Shown: positions 25,948 to 35,622, numbered from the stretch's first letter. The stretch is 64,000 bases of DNA from Ectobacillus sp042610425 (GCF_042610425.1 NZ_JBGJZM010000001.1:806001-870000); one strand, 5' to 3'. The notes: generated from the sequence alone by a model not told the origin. Numbers and translations: made by a program.

Positions 25948-26595
25948 ATGAAGGCTATTATTTATGTTCGTGTGAGTACGAAAAAGGAAGAACAAGAGAC
26001 ATCTTTAGCAAGACAGGAAGAAGAACTTGTGAAACTTGCACAGCAATATGATTTGCAAGTTGTGAAAATTATTCGTGAGAAAGAGAGCGGTTATACAATT
26101 GAACGAGAAGGAATTCTAGAAATGCTAGATTGTATTAAAGAAGATAATATAGAAGTAGTTTTAATTCAAGATGAAACACGACTAGGAAGAGGCAATGCGA
26201 AAATAGCACTCATGCATTGTTTACGTAAAGAAGGTGTTCGGGTATATACACATAGCCAAAATGGAGAGTTGCAGTTGTCTGATGCTGATTCGATGGTGCT
26301 TGATATTATTAGTGTTGTTGAAGAATATCAACGGAAAATACATAATTTGAAAATTAAACGTGGAATGAAGCGTGCAGTTGAACATGGATATCACCCAGAA
26401 GAAAATTTAAAGAATCGTGATATGAATGGCGGCCGTGAGAAAAAGGAAGTACCAATTGAAGAAATTGTTCGTTTGCGGGGTAATAAGTTGACCTTTGCTG
26501 AAATTGCTGCAACACTAAGAGGCTTTGGTTATGATGTATCAAAAGCAACGGTGCATCGTCGCTACGTAGAATATACAAACGAGCAGAACCCTTGA
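25948..26595 (+). CDS. yneB: Serine recombinase family protein YneB
   Basis: The 215-residue protein has an N-terminal resolvase domain with Ser10 (YVRVSTKKEEQETSLARQ) and the downstream Arg in QDETRLGRG, then a Hin-like helix-turn-helix (LTFAEIAATLRGFGYDVSKA). YneB sits in the SOS operon of Bacillus; its recombination target is unknown. AAGGAGAAG precedes the ATG. In B. subtilis yneA lies between lexA and yneB, but here only 132 bp separate them and no YneA-like frame is present. Confidence 0.9.
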   Translation: MKAIIYVRVSTKKEEQETSLARQEEELVKLAQQYDLQVVKIIREKESGYTIEREGILEMLDCIKEDNIEVVLIQDETRLGRGNAKIALMHCLRKEGVRVYTHSQNGELQLSDADSMVLDIISVVEEYQRKIHNLKIKRGMKRAVEHGYHPEENLKNRDMNGGREKKEVPIEEIVRLRGNKLTFAEIAATLRGFGYDVSKATVHRRYVEYTNEQNP

Positions 26596-26650
26596 TATAA
26601 CTGATTAACTATTGTATGATAGACTTCAGTTTACAGAAAGGAGACTGCTC

Positions 26651-26890
26651 ATGATATCATCTCAAAAATTAAATCGTATAAATGAGCTTTCTAGAAAGGC
26701 AAAGACAATCGGATTAACTGACGTTGAAAAACAAGAGCGTCATATCTTACGTCAAGAATATATTAAGTCTTTTCGTGTTCAAGTATTGGAACGGTTGAAA
26801 TCCATAAAAATTGTAGATGAATGTGGAAATGATGTTACCCCTGAAAAACTAAAGCTTTTGAAACAGCAACAAAACAGCTTATTACAATAA
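26651..26890 (+). CDS. ynzC: YnzC, DUF896 protein
   Basis: The 79-residue protein is a small helical DUF896 member (RINELSRKAKTIGLTDVEKQ, then LRQEYIKSFR). The fold is a helical hairpin with a disordered tail; the function is unknown. It is the third gene of the B. subtilis SOS operon yneA-yneB-ynzC and here follows yneB by 55 bp. AAAGGAGA lies before the ATG at 26651; an in-frame upstream ATG at 26612 lacks such a site. Confidence 0.92.
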   Translation: MISSQKLNRINELSRKAKTIGLTDVEKQERHILRQEYIKSFRVQVLERLKSIKIVDECGNDVTPEKLKLLKQQQNSLLQ

Positions 26891-26892
26891 TA

Positions 26893-26938
26893 GATCAAAA
26901 GAAAGCAAGATAACTCCATCTTGCTTTCTTTTGATTTA
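26893..26938 (+). terminator. Rho-independent terminator after ynzC
   Basis: ATCAAAAGAAAGCAAGAT and its exact complement form an 18-bp stem with a 6-nt loop. The A-rich 5' arm makes it likely to work in both directions. Confidence 0.9.
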
Positions 26939-27140
26939 TAGGATTGCTACAGCTTAAATGGATAAAAACTATAAAATAAGTATAACCTAAAAAGTTTAAA
27001 TGACTTCCATATGAATAGTTATTTTGAAATAATAGAATATAATCCACACAATTCCTCATACATGTTGTATAATGATGCGTGGCAAGCTAATATAAATGTA
27101 TATGAATGCTTAGGCTAAATTGAATGAAGGGAAGAAAACT

Positions 27141-29147
27141 ATGTCACATTCAATCGAACACTTATCTATAACAACTATTCGCACACTTGCAATCGATGCG
27201 ATTGAAAAGGCGAATTCCGGACATCCGGGCATGCCAATGGGGGCTGCACCGATGGCCTATACATTGTGGACGAAATTTATGAAATTAAATCCATCCAATC
27301 CTACTTGGTTTAATCGCGATCGATTTGTATTATCTGCTGGACATGGCTCTATGTTATTGTACAGTCTTCTACACTTATGTGGATATGAAGTAACAATGGA
27401 AGATTTGAAAAACTTTCGTCAGTGGGGAAGTAAAACACCAGGACATCCTGAGTTTGGTCACACTGCCGGCGTAGATACAACTACTGGGCCTCTTGGACAG
27501 GGTATTGCAACTGCAGTTGGTATGGCAATGGCGGAACGTCATTTAGCAGCAACGTATAACCGCGATTCTTATAACATTGTCGATCACTTTACATATGCTA
27601 TTTGCGGTGATGGTGATCTTATGGAAGGTGTATCTTCTGAAGCATCTTCATTAGCAGCGCATCTAGAACTAGGTCGTTTAATTGTATTGTATGATTCAAA
27701 TGATATTTCCTTAGATGGTGATTTGAACCATTCTTTCTCTGAAAATGTAGAAAATCGTTATAAAGCGTATGGCTGGCAAGTAATTCGCGTTGAGGATGGA
27801 AATGATATTGAAGCAATTACAAACGCGATAGAAGAAGCGAAAGCCGACGAAAAACATCCTACACTTATTGAAGTTAAAACGACAATTGGATACGGATCCC
27901 CGAACAAAGCAGGTAGCTCTGCTTCTCATGGATCTCCGCTTGGAACAGAAGAGGTAAAACTTACGAAAGAAGCATATAAATGGGTCTTTGAAGAAGATTT
28001 TCATGTACCAGAAGAAGTATATGCTCATTTCCGTGCAGTAGTCAAAGAAGCTGGAGAAAAATCGTTTGCTGAATGGAATACATTATTTGATCAATATAGA
28101 GATGCGTATCCAGAGCTTGCAAATCAATTAAAGTCTAGTATTGACGGACATCTCCCACAAGATTGGGAAAAGAGTCTTCCAGCATACGAAATGGGAACAT
28201 CAAAAGCAACTCGTGCTACGTCTGGTGAAGCAATTAACGCAATTGCAAATGCGATTCCGAATTTCTTTGGTGGATCTGCAGACCTTGCTGGTAGCAATAA
28301 AACGTATATGAAAAATAAGAATGATTTTAAACGTACGGATTATAGTGGCAAAAACATTTGGTTTGGTGTTCGTGAATTTGCAATGGGTGCAGCTATGAAT
28401 GGGATTACACTTCACGGTGGGTTAAAGACATTCGGTGGTACATTCTTCGTATTCTCCGATTACTTACGTCCGGCTATACGTCTTGCAGCATTGATGAAAC
28501 TTCCTGTAACCTATGTGTTTACACATGATAGTATTGCCGTAGGAGAAGATGGCCCTACACATGAACCGATTGAACAGCTTGCTGCTCTTCGTGCTATGCC
28601 TGGATTATCCGTGATTCGTCCAGCTGATGGAAATGAATCTATTGCTGCATGGAAACTTGCAGTTGAATCTACAAACAGACCAACAGCCATTGTACTTAGT
28701 CGTCAAAATTTACCTGTACTACAAGGCACAAAGGAACATGCAATTGAAAATGTTGCAAAAGGTGGTTATATTCTTTCGCCTAGTCATAAAGAGGTTGCTG
28801 ACATTTTGCTTCTTGCATCTGGTTCTGAAGTAAGTTTAGCGGTAAAAGCTAGTGAAGAATTACTGAAACAGGGCATCTCAGCTACTGTCGTAAGTGTACC
28901 TTCCTTCGATCTATTTGAAGCACAATCAAATGAGTACAAAGAATCTGTATTACCAAAATCAGTAACAAAACGTTTGGCAATCGAAATGGGCGCATCATTT
29001 GGTTGGCATCGTTATGTAGGTCTTGATGGTGACGTATTAGCTATTGATACGTTCGGAGCTTCTGCACCAGGAGAAAAAGTAATGGCAGAATACGGATTTA
29101 CAGTTGATAATGTTGTTGCAAAGGTCAAGGCATTATTGCAAAAGTAA
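27141..29147 (+). CDS. tkt: Transketolase
   Basis: Transketolase moves two-carbon units between sugar phosphates in the pentose phosphate pathway. The 668-residue protein has the N-terminal motif ANSGHPGMPMG, the thiamine-diphosphate GDG-N motif (CGDGDLMEGVSSEASSLAAH), the central pyrimidine-binding domain (GVREFAMGAAMNGI, THDSIAVGEDGPTHEP) and the C-terminal domain. I start at the ATG at 27141, after GAAGGGAAG. The ynzC-tkt order is as in B. subtilis, though a strong terminator separates them, so tkt has its own promoter. Confidence 0.98.
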   Translation: MSHSIEHLSITTIRTLAIDAIEKANSGHPGMPMGAAPMAYTLWTKFMKLNPSNPTWFNRDRFVLSAGHGSMLLYSLLHLCGYEVTMEDLKNFRQWGSKTPGHPEFGHTAGVDTTTGPLGQGIATAVGMAMAERHLAATYNRDSYNIVDHFTYAICGDGDLMEGVSSEASSLAAHLELGRLIVLYDSNDISLDGDLNHSFSENVENRYKAYGWQVIRVEDGNDIEAITNAIEEAKADEKHPTLIEVKTTIGYGSPNKAGSSASHGSPLGTEEVKLTKEAYKWVFEEDFHVPEEVYAHFRAVVKEAGEKSFAEWNTLFDQYRDAYPELANQLKSSIDGHLPQDWEKSLPAYEMGTSKATRATSGEAINAIANAIPNFFGGSADLAGSNKTYMKNKNDFKRTDYSGKNIWFGVREFAMGAAMNGITLHGGLKTFGGTFFVFSDYLRPAIRLAALMKLPVTYVFTHDSIAVGEDGPTHEPIEQLAALRAMPGLSVIRPADGNESIAAWKLAVESTNRPTAIVLSRQNLPVLQGTKEHAIENVAKGGYILSPSHKEVADILLLASGSEVSLAVKASEELLKQGISATVVSVPSFDLFEAQSNEYKESVLPKSVTKRLAIEMGASFGWHRYVGLDGDVLAIDTFGASAPGEKVMAEYGFTVDNVVAKVKALLQK

Positions 29148-29194
29148 TGGAATCTTTCTTTAGGGAGAGAGATTTTGAAGTGAAAATCAAGACA

Positions 29195-29279
29195 TTCGAC
29201 AGGTAAGAAGTTTTTTTTCTCCATCTTCAGACAATCTTTGTATAGAACATCTTATATAATGTTCAAAAAGAGATTGTCT
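29195..29279 (+). promoter_or_regulatory. sirA promoter region with Spo0A-like box and nested palindrome
   Basis: TTCGACA (29195-29201) is the complement of the Spo0A core TGTCGAA. About 55 bp downstream is TATAAT (29255-29260) with a poor -35, a pattern often seen at Spo0A-activated promoters. Around the -10, AGACAATCT/AGATTGTCT (29229-29237, 29271-29279) and GAACAT/ATGTTC (29245-29250, 29259-29264) form a nested palindrome. B. subtilis sirA is known to be Spo0A-activated. Confidence 0.5.
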
Positions 29280-29298
29280 TGGGTGAGGAGGAAATGGT

Positions 29299-29742
29299 AT
29301 GATAACGTATCACTTATATTTAATTCAAGATGATATTGCTAGAACATATTTTGGCCGCGAACATTTGCTGTATGATTTGTTTGCTCGTTGCCATCGAACT
29401 ACGTCATTTGCTCATAAGAAAATGTTGTACAAGCAAATTCAGTATATATCAGAACCACTTCAAATGAGTCGACTTCATGATTGTGTTGAACAATTTCTTT
29501 CCTCTCATCCTCATTATAAGCGTATAAATAATCAACATATTCTTATACAGGATGAAGTTACATATGGGTCCTTATGTATAAAACGACAATTTGCACGCAT
29601 TGAATCGATTGAAAATTATGAGATAGAAACAATGTTTTTTGAAATATTACGGAAAAGTGAATACACATTCCTTGCCATGGATTTTATCCATGAAAAGTAC
29701 GGATGGTTAAATCCAATTAAACAAGTAAGAAGATTTGTGTAA
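29299..29742 (+). CDS. sirA: Sporulation inhibitor of replication SirA (YneE)
   Basis: SirA binds DnaA domain I and blocks new replication rounds when cells enter sporulation. The 147-residue protein begins MITYHLYLIQDDIARTYFGR, matching the YneE/SirA N-terminus, and has the LYDLFARCH and FIHEKYGWLNPIKQV segments. TGAGGAGG precedes the ATG. It lies between tkt and yneF as in B. subtilis. Confidence 0.9.
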   Translation: MITYHLYLIQDDIARTYFGREHLLYDLFARCHRTTSFAHKKMLYKQIQYISEPLQMSRLHDCVEQFLSSHPHYKRINNQHILIQDEVTYGSLCIKRQFARIESIENYEIETMFFEILRKSEYTFLAMDFIHEKYGWLNPIKQVRRFV

Positions 29743-29822
29743 CAAAAAAGTTTCATACGGGCTTGTCTAAATGAAAAGGTTTTAGTAAACTGTAACGTAG
29801 ACAACATGAAGGAGGATTTACT

Positions 29823-30041
29823 ATGTCAGTTTGGGTTTCTATTCTAGTTGGTATCCTTATTTTTGCAGCAGGTATCGCGCTAGGATTCTTCATTGCACGT
29901 CGTTATATGATGAATTATTTAAAGAAAAATCCACCGATTAATGAACAGATGCTTAAAATGATGATGGCACAAATGGGTCAAAAGCCTTCTCAGAAGAAAA
30001 TTAATCAAATGATGCAATCGATGAACAAACAGATGAAATAA
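29823..30041 (+). CDS. yneF: YneF family membrane protein
   Basis: The 72-residue protein has one N-terminal membrane segment (about residues 5-25, WVSILVGILIFAAGIALGFF) followed by RRYMMNYLKKNPPINEQML and a Met/Gln/Lys-rich tail. This is the UPF0154/YneF family, widespread in Firmicutes, of unknown function. GAAGGAGG precedes the ATG. Confidence 0.93.
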   Translation: MSVWVSILVGILIFAAGIALGFFIARRYMMNYLKKNPPINEQMLKMMMAQMGQKPSQKKINQMMQSMNKQMK

Positions 30042-30051
30042 CAACAGTAAG

Positions 30052-30076
30052 AGGCACTCGTTAGCGGGTGTCTTTT
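30052..30076 (+). terminator. Rho-independent terminator after yneF
   Basis: AGGCACTCG pairs with GCGGGTGTCT with wobbles, followed by five T. Confidence 0.75.
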
Positions 30077-30099
30077 TGTTGTACCTTATTTAGTTAGTA

Positions 30100-30138
30100 A
30101 AGTAAAGCCCTTCGAAATATTGAAGGGCTTTTACTTTG
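30100..30138. terminator. Second, bidirectional terminator
   Basis: AAAGTAAAGCCCTTC and GAAGGGCTTTTACTTT form a long stem with A/T-rich flanks. It separates the yneF unit from the ger operon. Confidence 0.8.
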
Positions 30139-30269
30139 TCTATAAATTGCTATTTTGCGTACAATGGAATAATATGCGGAAATATACAGAGTATATAATG
30201 GTATACATTTTTAAAAATGCCGCTAAATGTAAATTCCATACTCTAGAATAAAAAGAAGGTGTTGTCCGA

Positions 30270-31832
30270 TTGTATCGTAAAAATAGGAAACTGTTTAATA
30301 AACAAAAACAATTGAATACGCAACAACCTCAAGATACTGAGAAGCAAGATTTTTTATCGTCAGACTTGGATAAAAATCTACAAATTTTTCAATCTTTGTA
30401 TAAAGATAGCTTTGATGTAGCTTTTCGGACATTTTTTATTGGTGGAAGGACAAAAGCGGCTCTCGTTTATATAGATGGTTTATCTAATATTGAAGAGATT
30501 GATGATAATGTACTCGCCCCACTTTTGGAAGCAGAAGGAGTAAATCATAATTTATATGAAATGGTAAAAGGGAAAATACATCTATCCAAGATGACAGAAG
30601 TCTTGACAGTTACCGATTGTGTAGCAAATCTCTCAATAGGAAATCCTATTCTTTTCGTACAACAAGAAGTACGTGGTCTTGCCTTGGGGTTACCTAAATG
30701 GGAAAAACGATCGATTGAAGAACCGTCGGCAGAAAGCTTTGTACGGGGACCACGGGAAGGGTTTGTTGAAACATTGGCAGTCAATGCTGCTCTTATAAGG
30801 CGAAAGATTAAAAACCCTGATCTCAAAATGAAAATGATGAACATCGGTCGCTATACGAATACTCAAGTTGTACTTGCTTATGTAGAAGGGCTTGCAAATC
30901 AAAATCTTATCGATGAAGTAGAAAATCGCCTGCAAGGCATTGATATAGACAGTGTATTAGAAAGTTGTTACATTGAGGAAATGATTGAAGATAATCCCTA
31001 TTCTCCTTTTCCTCAGCTTATTAATACAGAACGACCTGATGTAGCCGTTGCAAATCTCTTGGAAGGTCGTGTAGTTATTTTAATAGATGGTACCCCAGTT
31101 GTATTAATTGCTCCGATTAGTTTTTTTTCTTTGCTTCAGTCAGCGGAGGACTATTATCAACGTTTTCTAGTTAGCTCAGCGATTCGCATTTTGCGTTTCA
31201 CGTTTATGATAATTTCTGTTACTTTGCCTTCGCTTTATGTTGCAATTCTTACCTATCATCAAGAGATGGTACCAACGGCTTTGTTAATTAGTGCGGCTGC
31301 TTCTCGGGAAACTGTCCCCTTTCCAGCACTAGTAGAGGCATTAATGATGGAGATTACGTTTGAAGCACTAAGGGAAGCTGGAGTCAGGCTTCCAAAACAG
31401 GTAGGAGCTGCGGTTAGTATTGTCGGCGCATTAGTCATCGGCCAAGCAGCCGTGCAAGCTGGCATTGTTTCTGCTCCTATGGTTATTATTGTTGCGATTA
31501 CAGGAATTTCATCGTTTATGGTTCCACATTATACGCAAGGTATTGCGTTTAGATTGTTACGGTTTCCGATTATTTTTCTTGCTGGCACACTCGGTTTATT
31601 GGGAATTATGCTGGGGATTATTACTATTATCGTCCATTTATGTTCACTACGTTCGTTTGGAGTTCCATACCTTTCTCCTATTGCTCCACTGAAAGGTCGT
31701 GAGTTGAAAGATACTTTCGTTCGGGCGCCGTGGTGGAAGATGGACACACGTCCTCATTTAACTGGGAAATTTGATTTGTATCGACAGTCACCAAATCAAA
31801 AACCGAAGCCAGATGGTAAAAAAGAAAAGTAG
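30270..31832 (+). CDS. GerA-family spore germinant receptor A subunit
   Basis: The 520-residue protein is the A subunit of a GerA-type germinant receptor in the spore inner membrane. A long hydrophilic N-terminal region (FFIGGRTKAALVYIDGLSNI, SFVRGPREGFVETL) is followed by about five membrane segments (from about residue 290, SSAIRILRFTFMIISVTLPS onward) and a soluble C-terminal tail with FVRAPWWKM. The start is TTG after AAAGAAGGTG. It opens an operon with C, a 2-TM protein and two B genes. The nutrient recognised cannot be told from sequence. Confidence 0.93.
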   Translation: MYRKNRKLFNKQKQLNTQQPQDTEKQDFLSSDLDKNLQIFQSLYKDSFDVAFRTFFIGGRTKAALVYIDGLSNIEEIDDNVLAPLLEAEGVNHNLYEMVKGKIHLSKMTEVLTVTDCVANLSIGNPILFVQQEVRGLALGLPKWEKRSIEEPSAESFVRGPREGFVETLAVNAALIRRKIKNPDLKMKMMNIGRYTNTQVVLAYVEGLANQNLIDEVENRLQGIDIDSVLESCYIEEMIEDNPYSPFPQLINTERPDVAVANLLEGRVVILIDGTPVVLIAPISFFSLLQSAEDYYQRFLVSSAIRILRFTFMIISVTLPSLYVAILTYHQEMVPTALLISAAASRETVPFPALVEALMMEITFEALREAGVRLPKQVGAAVSIVGALVIGQAAVQAGIVSAPMVIIVAITGISSFMVPHYTQGIAFRLLRFPIIFLAGTLGLLGIMLGIITIIVHLCSLRSFGVPYLSPIAPLKGRELKDTFVRAPWWKMDTRPHLTGKFDLYRQSPNQKPKPDGKKEK

Positions 31833-31862
31833 CGTATAACATTGGTAGGATGTGAACAAAAA

Positions 31863-33062
31863 ATGAAGTCATTTTTATCTCTCAAAATGATGAAAAAATA
31901 TTCTGCTCTTCTCTTTTTTTCGGCTAGTTTGCTGCTTACGGGTTGTTGGGACAGACAAGAAGTGAATGATACAGCACTGGTGTTAGCTACTGCCATTGAT
32001 AAAGACAAAAATGAGGAAATTAAGCTTACTGTTCAAGTGTTAAATCCAAAGAAAGTAAGTGGCGGGCAGCAAGGATCTGGGGCAGGGGGAACCTCCAATG
32101 TCTTGATGAGATCAGCAACAGGGAAAAATATGGCAGATGCTATGGCAAACCTTCAAGCAAAATTTACACGCGTCCTTTTTTTGGGACACTGCAAAGCATA
32201 TATTTTTGGAGAAGCATTTGCTAAAGATGGAATTAATCAGCAGATTGATTTTTTACTTCGCCAATCACAACCTCGGGAACGTGCCAATTTGTTTGTTAGC
32301 GACGGATTGGCAGCAGATATTCTGAAATCTAAGACAACGCTAGAGCTATTTGAAGGAGAAAGACTCCGTAAGTTGTCTGCACTTCATACAGGTGCCGATA
32401 TTACTGTAAAAGATTTTCAACAAATGATAATTGGTGATTCAGAAGCAGCTATTTTGCCTATTATTCAAACAGTAACTTCAAAAAACGGAAAAATGCGAGA
32501 AACGGTTGATTATATTACTGGAACTGCTATTTTCAAGAAGGGAAAAATGGTTGGTCGAATTGATGACAAAGTAACGAGAGGACTGTTGTGGCTTCGAAAT
32601 GAAACCGAAGTGTCTGCGATTTCAGTAGCCATTAAAGAAGGAGAAATCATGTCGATAGATCCTATTCGAGTAACGACGAAAATTCTTCCTACAATTAAAA
32701 ACGGAAAATGGAAAATTTTGGTTAAAATAATATCGGAAGCTTCTGTGGTGCAAAACGGTACCCATCTTGACATTATGAGTGCCGACATTACAAAGCGTAT
32801 AGAAAAAGAGTTAGAACAAGTCATTAAACAACGCATTGTTCAAACTCTTTCACAGGTGAAGACGGAGATGCATATAGATGCTTTCGGTTTTGCAGATGCG
32901 TTTCACCGTAAATATCCTAAAGAATGGGAGAAAGTCAAAGATCATTGGGATGAAATTCTTCCACGAGTGGATGTGAAAATGGATATTCGAACATATGTGC
33001 GTAGACCAGGTATGTCTACTATACCGGCGGGTTTAAAAGAAAATGAGGTAAAAACGGAATGA
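31863..33062 (+). CDS. GerC-family germinant receptor lipoprotein
   Basis: The Ger(x)C subunit is a lipoprotein of the germinant receptor. The roughly 399-residue product has a signal peptide with lipobox LLLTGCWD, so lipidation is expected at that Cys, then the GCWDRQEVND start typical of the family. It ends in the C-terminal domain (YPKEWEKVKDHWDEILP). The start is uncertain: ATG at 31863 has a weak AGGA site; a TTG at 31842 is in frame. The stop overlaps the next ATG. Confidence 0.92.
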   Translation: MKSFLSLKMMKKYSALLFFSASLLLTGCWDRQEVNDTALVLATAIDKDKNEEIKLTVQVLNPKKVSGGQQGSGAGGTSNVLMRSATGKNMADAMANLQAKFTRVLFLGHCKAYIFGEAFAKDGINQQIDFLLRQSQPRERANLFVSDGLAADILKSKTTLELFEGERLRKLSALHTGADITVKDFQQMIIGDSEAAILPIIQTVTSKNGKMRETVDYITGTAIFKKGKMVGRIDDKVTRGLLWLRNETEVSAISVAIKEGEIMSIDPIRVTTKILPTIKNGKWKILVKIISEASVVQNGTHLDIMSADITKRIEKELEQVIKQRIVQTLSQVKTEMHIDAFGFADAFHRKYPKEWEKVKDHWDEILPRVDVKMDIRTYVRRPGMSTIPAGLKENEVKTE

Positions 33063-33286
33063 AATGGGCAGCGATAGTAGGGATAATAGTATTAATAATT
33101 CTGATTACGTGGTATGAATGGCCTAAAATGGATAGGAAGCAGAAAAAAGAAAAAGCTGCCTTTATTACCTTAATGGCGATGGGGGGGATACTAGCCATCC
33201 TTCTTTTATTCTTTCCTGACATGCCGGGTCCTACACAAATGATAGAAACGTTATTCAAACCGTTTGGACAATTGCTTGAGAAATAA
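33059..33286 (+). CDS. Two-TM small protein of the ger operon (GerD-subunit-like)
   Basis: The 75-residue protein has two membrane segments (about 3-18 and 37-52) separated by a basic loop (KMDRKQKKEKAAF). It overlaps the gerC stop as ATGA, showing tight translational coupling. Short 2-TM proteins of this kind accompany GerA operons in several Bacillus species (for example YfkS, and the D subunits in B. megaterium), where they modulate receptor function. The equivalence is inferred from size, topology and context. Confidence 0.8.
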   Translation: MKWAAIVGIIVLIILITWYEWPKMDRKQKKEKAAFITLMAMGGILAILLLFFPDMPGPTQMIETLFKPFGQLLEK

Positions 33287-33324
33287 TAGGATTATTGGAT
33301 TTAGCAAAAAGAAGGAGATAAAAA

Positions 33325-34468
33325 ATGATTGAGAAAGGAAAAATTTCTGCATTTCAGCTTGCACTAATGATGTATCCTGTAATAACTGCAACTGCTATTC
33401 TCGTTGTTCCATCAATAACGGATAAGTACGCAGAACGCGATATGTGGATCTCTCCAATTTGGGGAGCACTTATCGGATTTCTCACAACGTTTATCGTATA
33501 TCAATTGCATAAATACTATCCAAAAGAAACATTCATCCAATATAGCGCACATAATCGGTACGATTCCAGGAAAACTACTCGGATTTGTTTATTTGTTTTA
33601 TTTCCTACATGATATGGGAACGATAGTAAGGGAATATGCTGATTTCATCATTAGCTCTTTTTTTCCAAAGACTCCACTGATTGTAGTACTTGGAAGTATA
33701 GTTTTAGTTTTTGGTTATGCTGTACGATGTGGCGGGGAAGTGTTAGGTAGGGCTGCCCAACTGTTTACTCCTATATTTATAATTGTTATCTTGATATTGG
33801 TTATCCTACTCTTTAAGGACGCAGAGACAAAGAATATCTTTCCAATACTGGAGCATGGTGTGATGCCATCAATTCGGGGAGCATATGCACTGCAAGCTTG
33901 GTTTTGTCAAAGTTTTTAGATATCGATGTTTCTTCTTTATGTAATGGATTCTGAAAAAGGAATGAAATGGAGTATGGTTTCAGTTCTAGTTGTGATGCTT
34001 GTTATGATTGGTCTCAATTTGCTGACTGTTTTCTTATTAGGAGGAACTTCTTTCACAACTAGTCGTAGCTATCCAATATTTGTTGTGATTCGATACATCA
34101 GTATTTCTAATTTTTTTGAACATTTGGAGGCGGTCATTATTGTCATTTGGGTGACAATAATGTTCATCAAAATTTCAGTCCTCTATTATGTTCTAGTGCT
34201 AAGTACTGCGCAGTGGATGAATCTCTCTGACTACCGGTCAATCGTACTTCCACTTGTTTTTTTGTTAACTTTACTTGGCCTGTGGGTATACCGGAATATG
34301 CAAGAATTTTCCAAATGTGCAGACGAAATTCTTCCGTTTTATATACCATTACTTTTAACGGTAATTCCAACTCTTCTCCTACTTCTGCTTATATACAAAA
34401 TAAATATCGTAAAGAAAAAGAAGTCATACTCCTATACAGTAATAAAGTATAGAGTTTGTCACGGATGA
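33325..34468 (+). pseudogene. Decayed first copy of the GerB-type receptor B subunit
   Basis: Starts MIEKGKISAFQLALMMYPVI after GAAGGAG. It can be aligned along its length with the intact B gene next door. The frame is broken twice. Near 33547 two bases appear to be missing, so the frame shifts after IQYS. At 33917-33919 a TAG replaces a residue that is Leu in the intact copy (WFCQSF-stop-ISMFLL versus WFGQIFLASMLL). The remaining sequence still encodes the expected membrane segments up to 34468, so the decay is recent. A sequencing error could explain one lesion but hardly both. Confidence 0.85.
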
Positions 34469-34536
34469 TCTATTCTTTATTTAAATAATCTTAAATATTT
34501 TGTGGATATACTAAAAAGTAACGAGGTAAACAGAAA

Positions 34537-35622
34537 ATGATTGAAAAAGGGAAAATTTCTGCTTTACAAATGACAATGTTATTATTACCATTAATACTCT
34601 CAACCGCTATTCTTACCATACCAGTCGTTACAGGAAAATATGCGCATCGTGATATGTGGATTTCGCCAATGTGGGCATCCTTTAATGGATTTTTTACAAT
34701 GTTTATTGTGTACCAGTTACATAAAAAGTATCCGAAGGAGACCCTCATACAATATAGTCAACACATTGCGGGGCGATTTCTAGGAAAAATACTTGGATTT
34801 GTCTTCTTATTTTATTTTCTGTACGTAGCTAGTTTGATAGCTAGGGAATATGCGGATTTGGTTATGATAACTTTTCTCCCGAAAACCCCTATGTTTGTTG
34901 TTACTGGAAGTATGATTCTTGTATGTACTTTCGCTGTTCGAGCTGGATTGGAAGTGTTAGGAAGGTCTGCCCAAATACTTGTTTTCATCTATATGGTTAC
35001 AATTTTATTATTTGTGCTGCTACTAAAAGACTTAAAAGCAGAGAATCTATTTCCAATTATGGAGCATGGTTTGCTTCCCTCAATTAGAGGAGCAGTTCAG
35101 CCATCACTTTGGTTTGGTCAAATATTCCTTGCATCCATGCTACTTCCTTTTTTGACAGATAGTAAGGTAGCGATGAAACGGAGTATATACTTAGTAATTA
35201 TTTGCATGATTGCTATGGTTTATATCAATATCATCATCCTTCTATTATTTGGAGACTCAGTTACTAGTTATGCTTATCCAGTGTTTACTGCTTTCCGATA
35301 CATTAGTGTTGCAACATTTTTTGAACATCTTGAATCCTTCGTAGTTGTTATTTGGGTGATGGGGGTGTTTGTCAAACTTTCCGTGTTCTTGTATGTGCTT
35401 GTTTTAGGGAGTGCGCAATGGCTACATCTATCTGACTTCAGGCCTCTTATTTTTCCATTCGGTTTTTTAATCATAATATTTAGTATATGGGCATCTCCCA
35501 ATATGCAGCAACTGTCAAAATTTATAGAAACTATTATCCCCTTTATAGAATTCTCACTTTTTACATTTGTTCCATTAGTTCTGCTATGTATCGCTATCAT
35601 ACAGAAAAAAATAAGAAAATAG
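34537..35622 (+). CDS. GerB-family germinant receptor B subunit (permease-like)
   Basis: The 361-residue integral membrane protein belongs to the APC-like GerB/spore permease family and is expected to bind the germinant. It has about ten membrane segments beginning with LQMTMLLLPLILSTAILTIP, plus the family motifs YPKETLIQYSQHI, REYADLV and MEHGLLPSIRGA. It is the intact second member of a tandem pair. AACGAGGT precedes the ATG. The order A-C-2TM-(pseudo B)-B differs from the usual A-B-C. Confidence 0.93.
   Translation: MIEKGKISALQMTMLLLPLILSTAILTIPVVTGKYAHRDMWISPMWASFNGFFTMFIVYQLHKKYPKETLIQYSQHIAGRFLGKILGFVFLFYFLYVASLIAREYADLVMITFLPKTPMFVVTGSMILVCTFAVRAGLEVLGRSAQILVFIYMVTILLFVLLLKDLKAENLFPIMEHGLLPSIRGAVQPSLWFGQIFLASMLLPFLTDSKVAMKRSIYLVIICMIAMVYINIIILLLFGDSVTSYAYPVFTAFRYISVATFFEHLESFVVVIWVMGVFVKLSVFLYVLVLGSAQWLHLSDFRPLIFPFGFLIIIFSIWASPNMQQLSKFIETIIPFIEFSLFTFVPLVLLCIAIIQKKIRK

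Noticed and set aside
25800..26051. Plus-strand frame of 83 codons between lexA and yneB, considered as yneA
   Set aside because: It overlaps the 5' end of yneB in another frame, has no LysM or membrane pattern, and its sequence is Cys/Tyr/Arg-rich as expected for a shadow frame.
25948..26595. Serine recombinase as a marker of a mobile element
   Set aside because: It is YneB in the conserved SOS locus with LexA boxes and ynzC, not a transposon resolvase.
32510..32836. Long minus-strand frames inside the gerC gene
   Set aside because: They lie fully inside a well-supported gene on the other strand and have no ribosome binding sites or family pattern.
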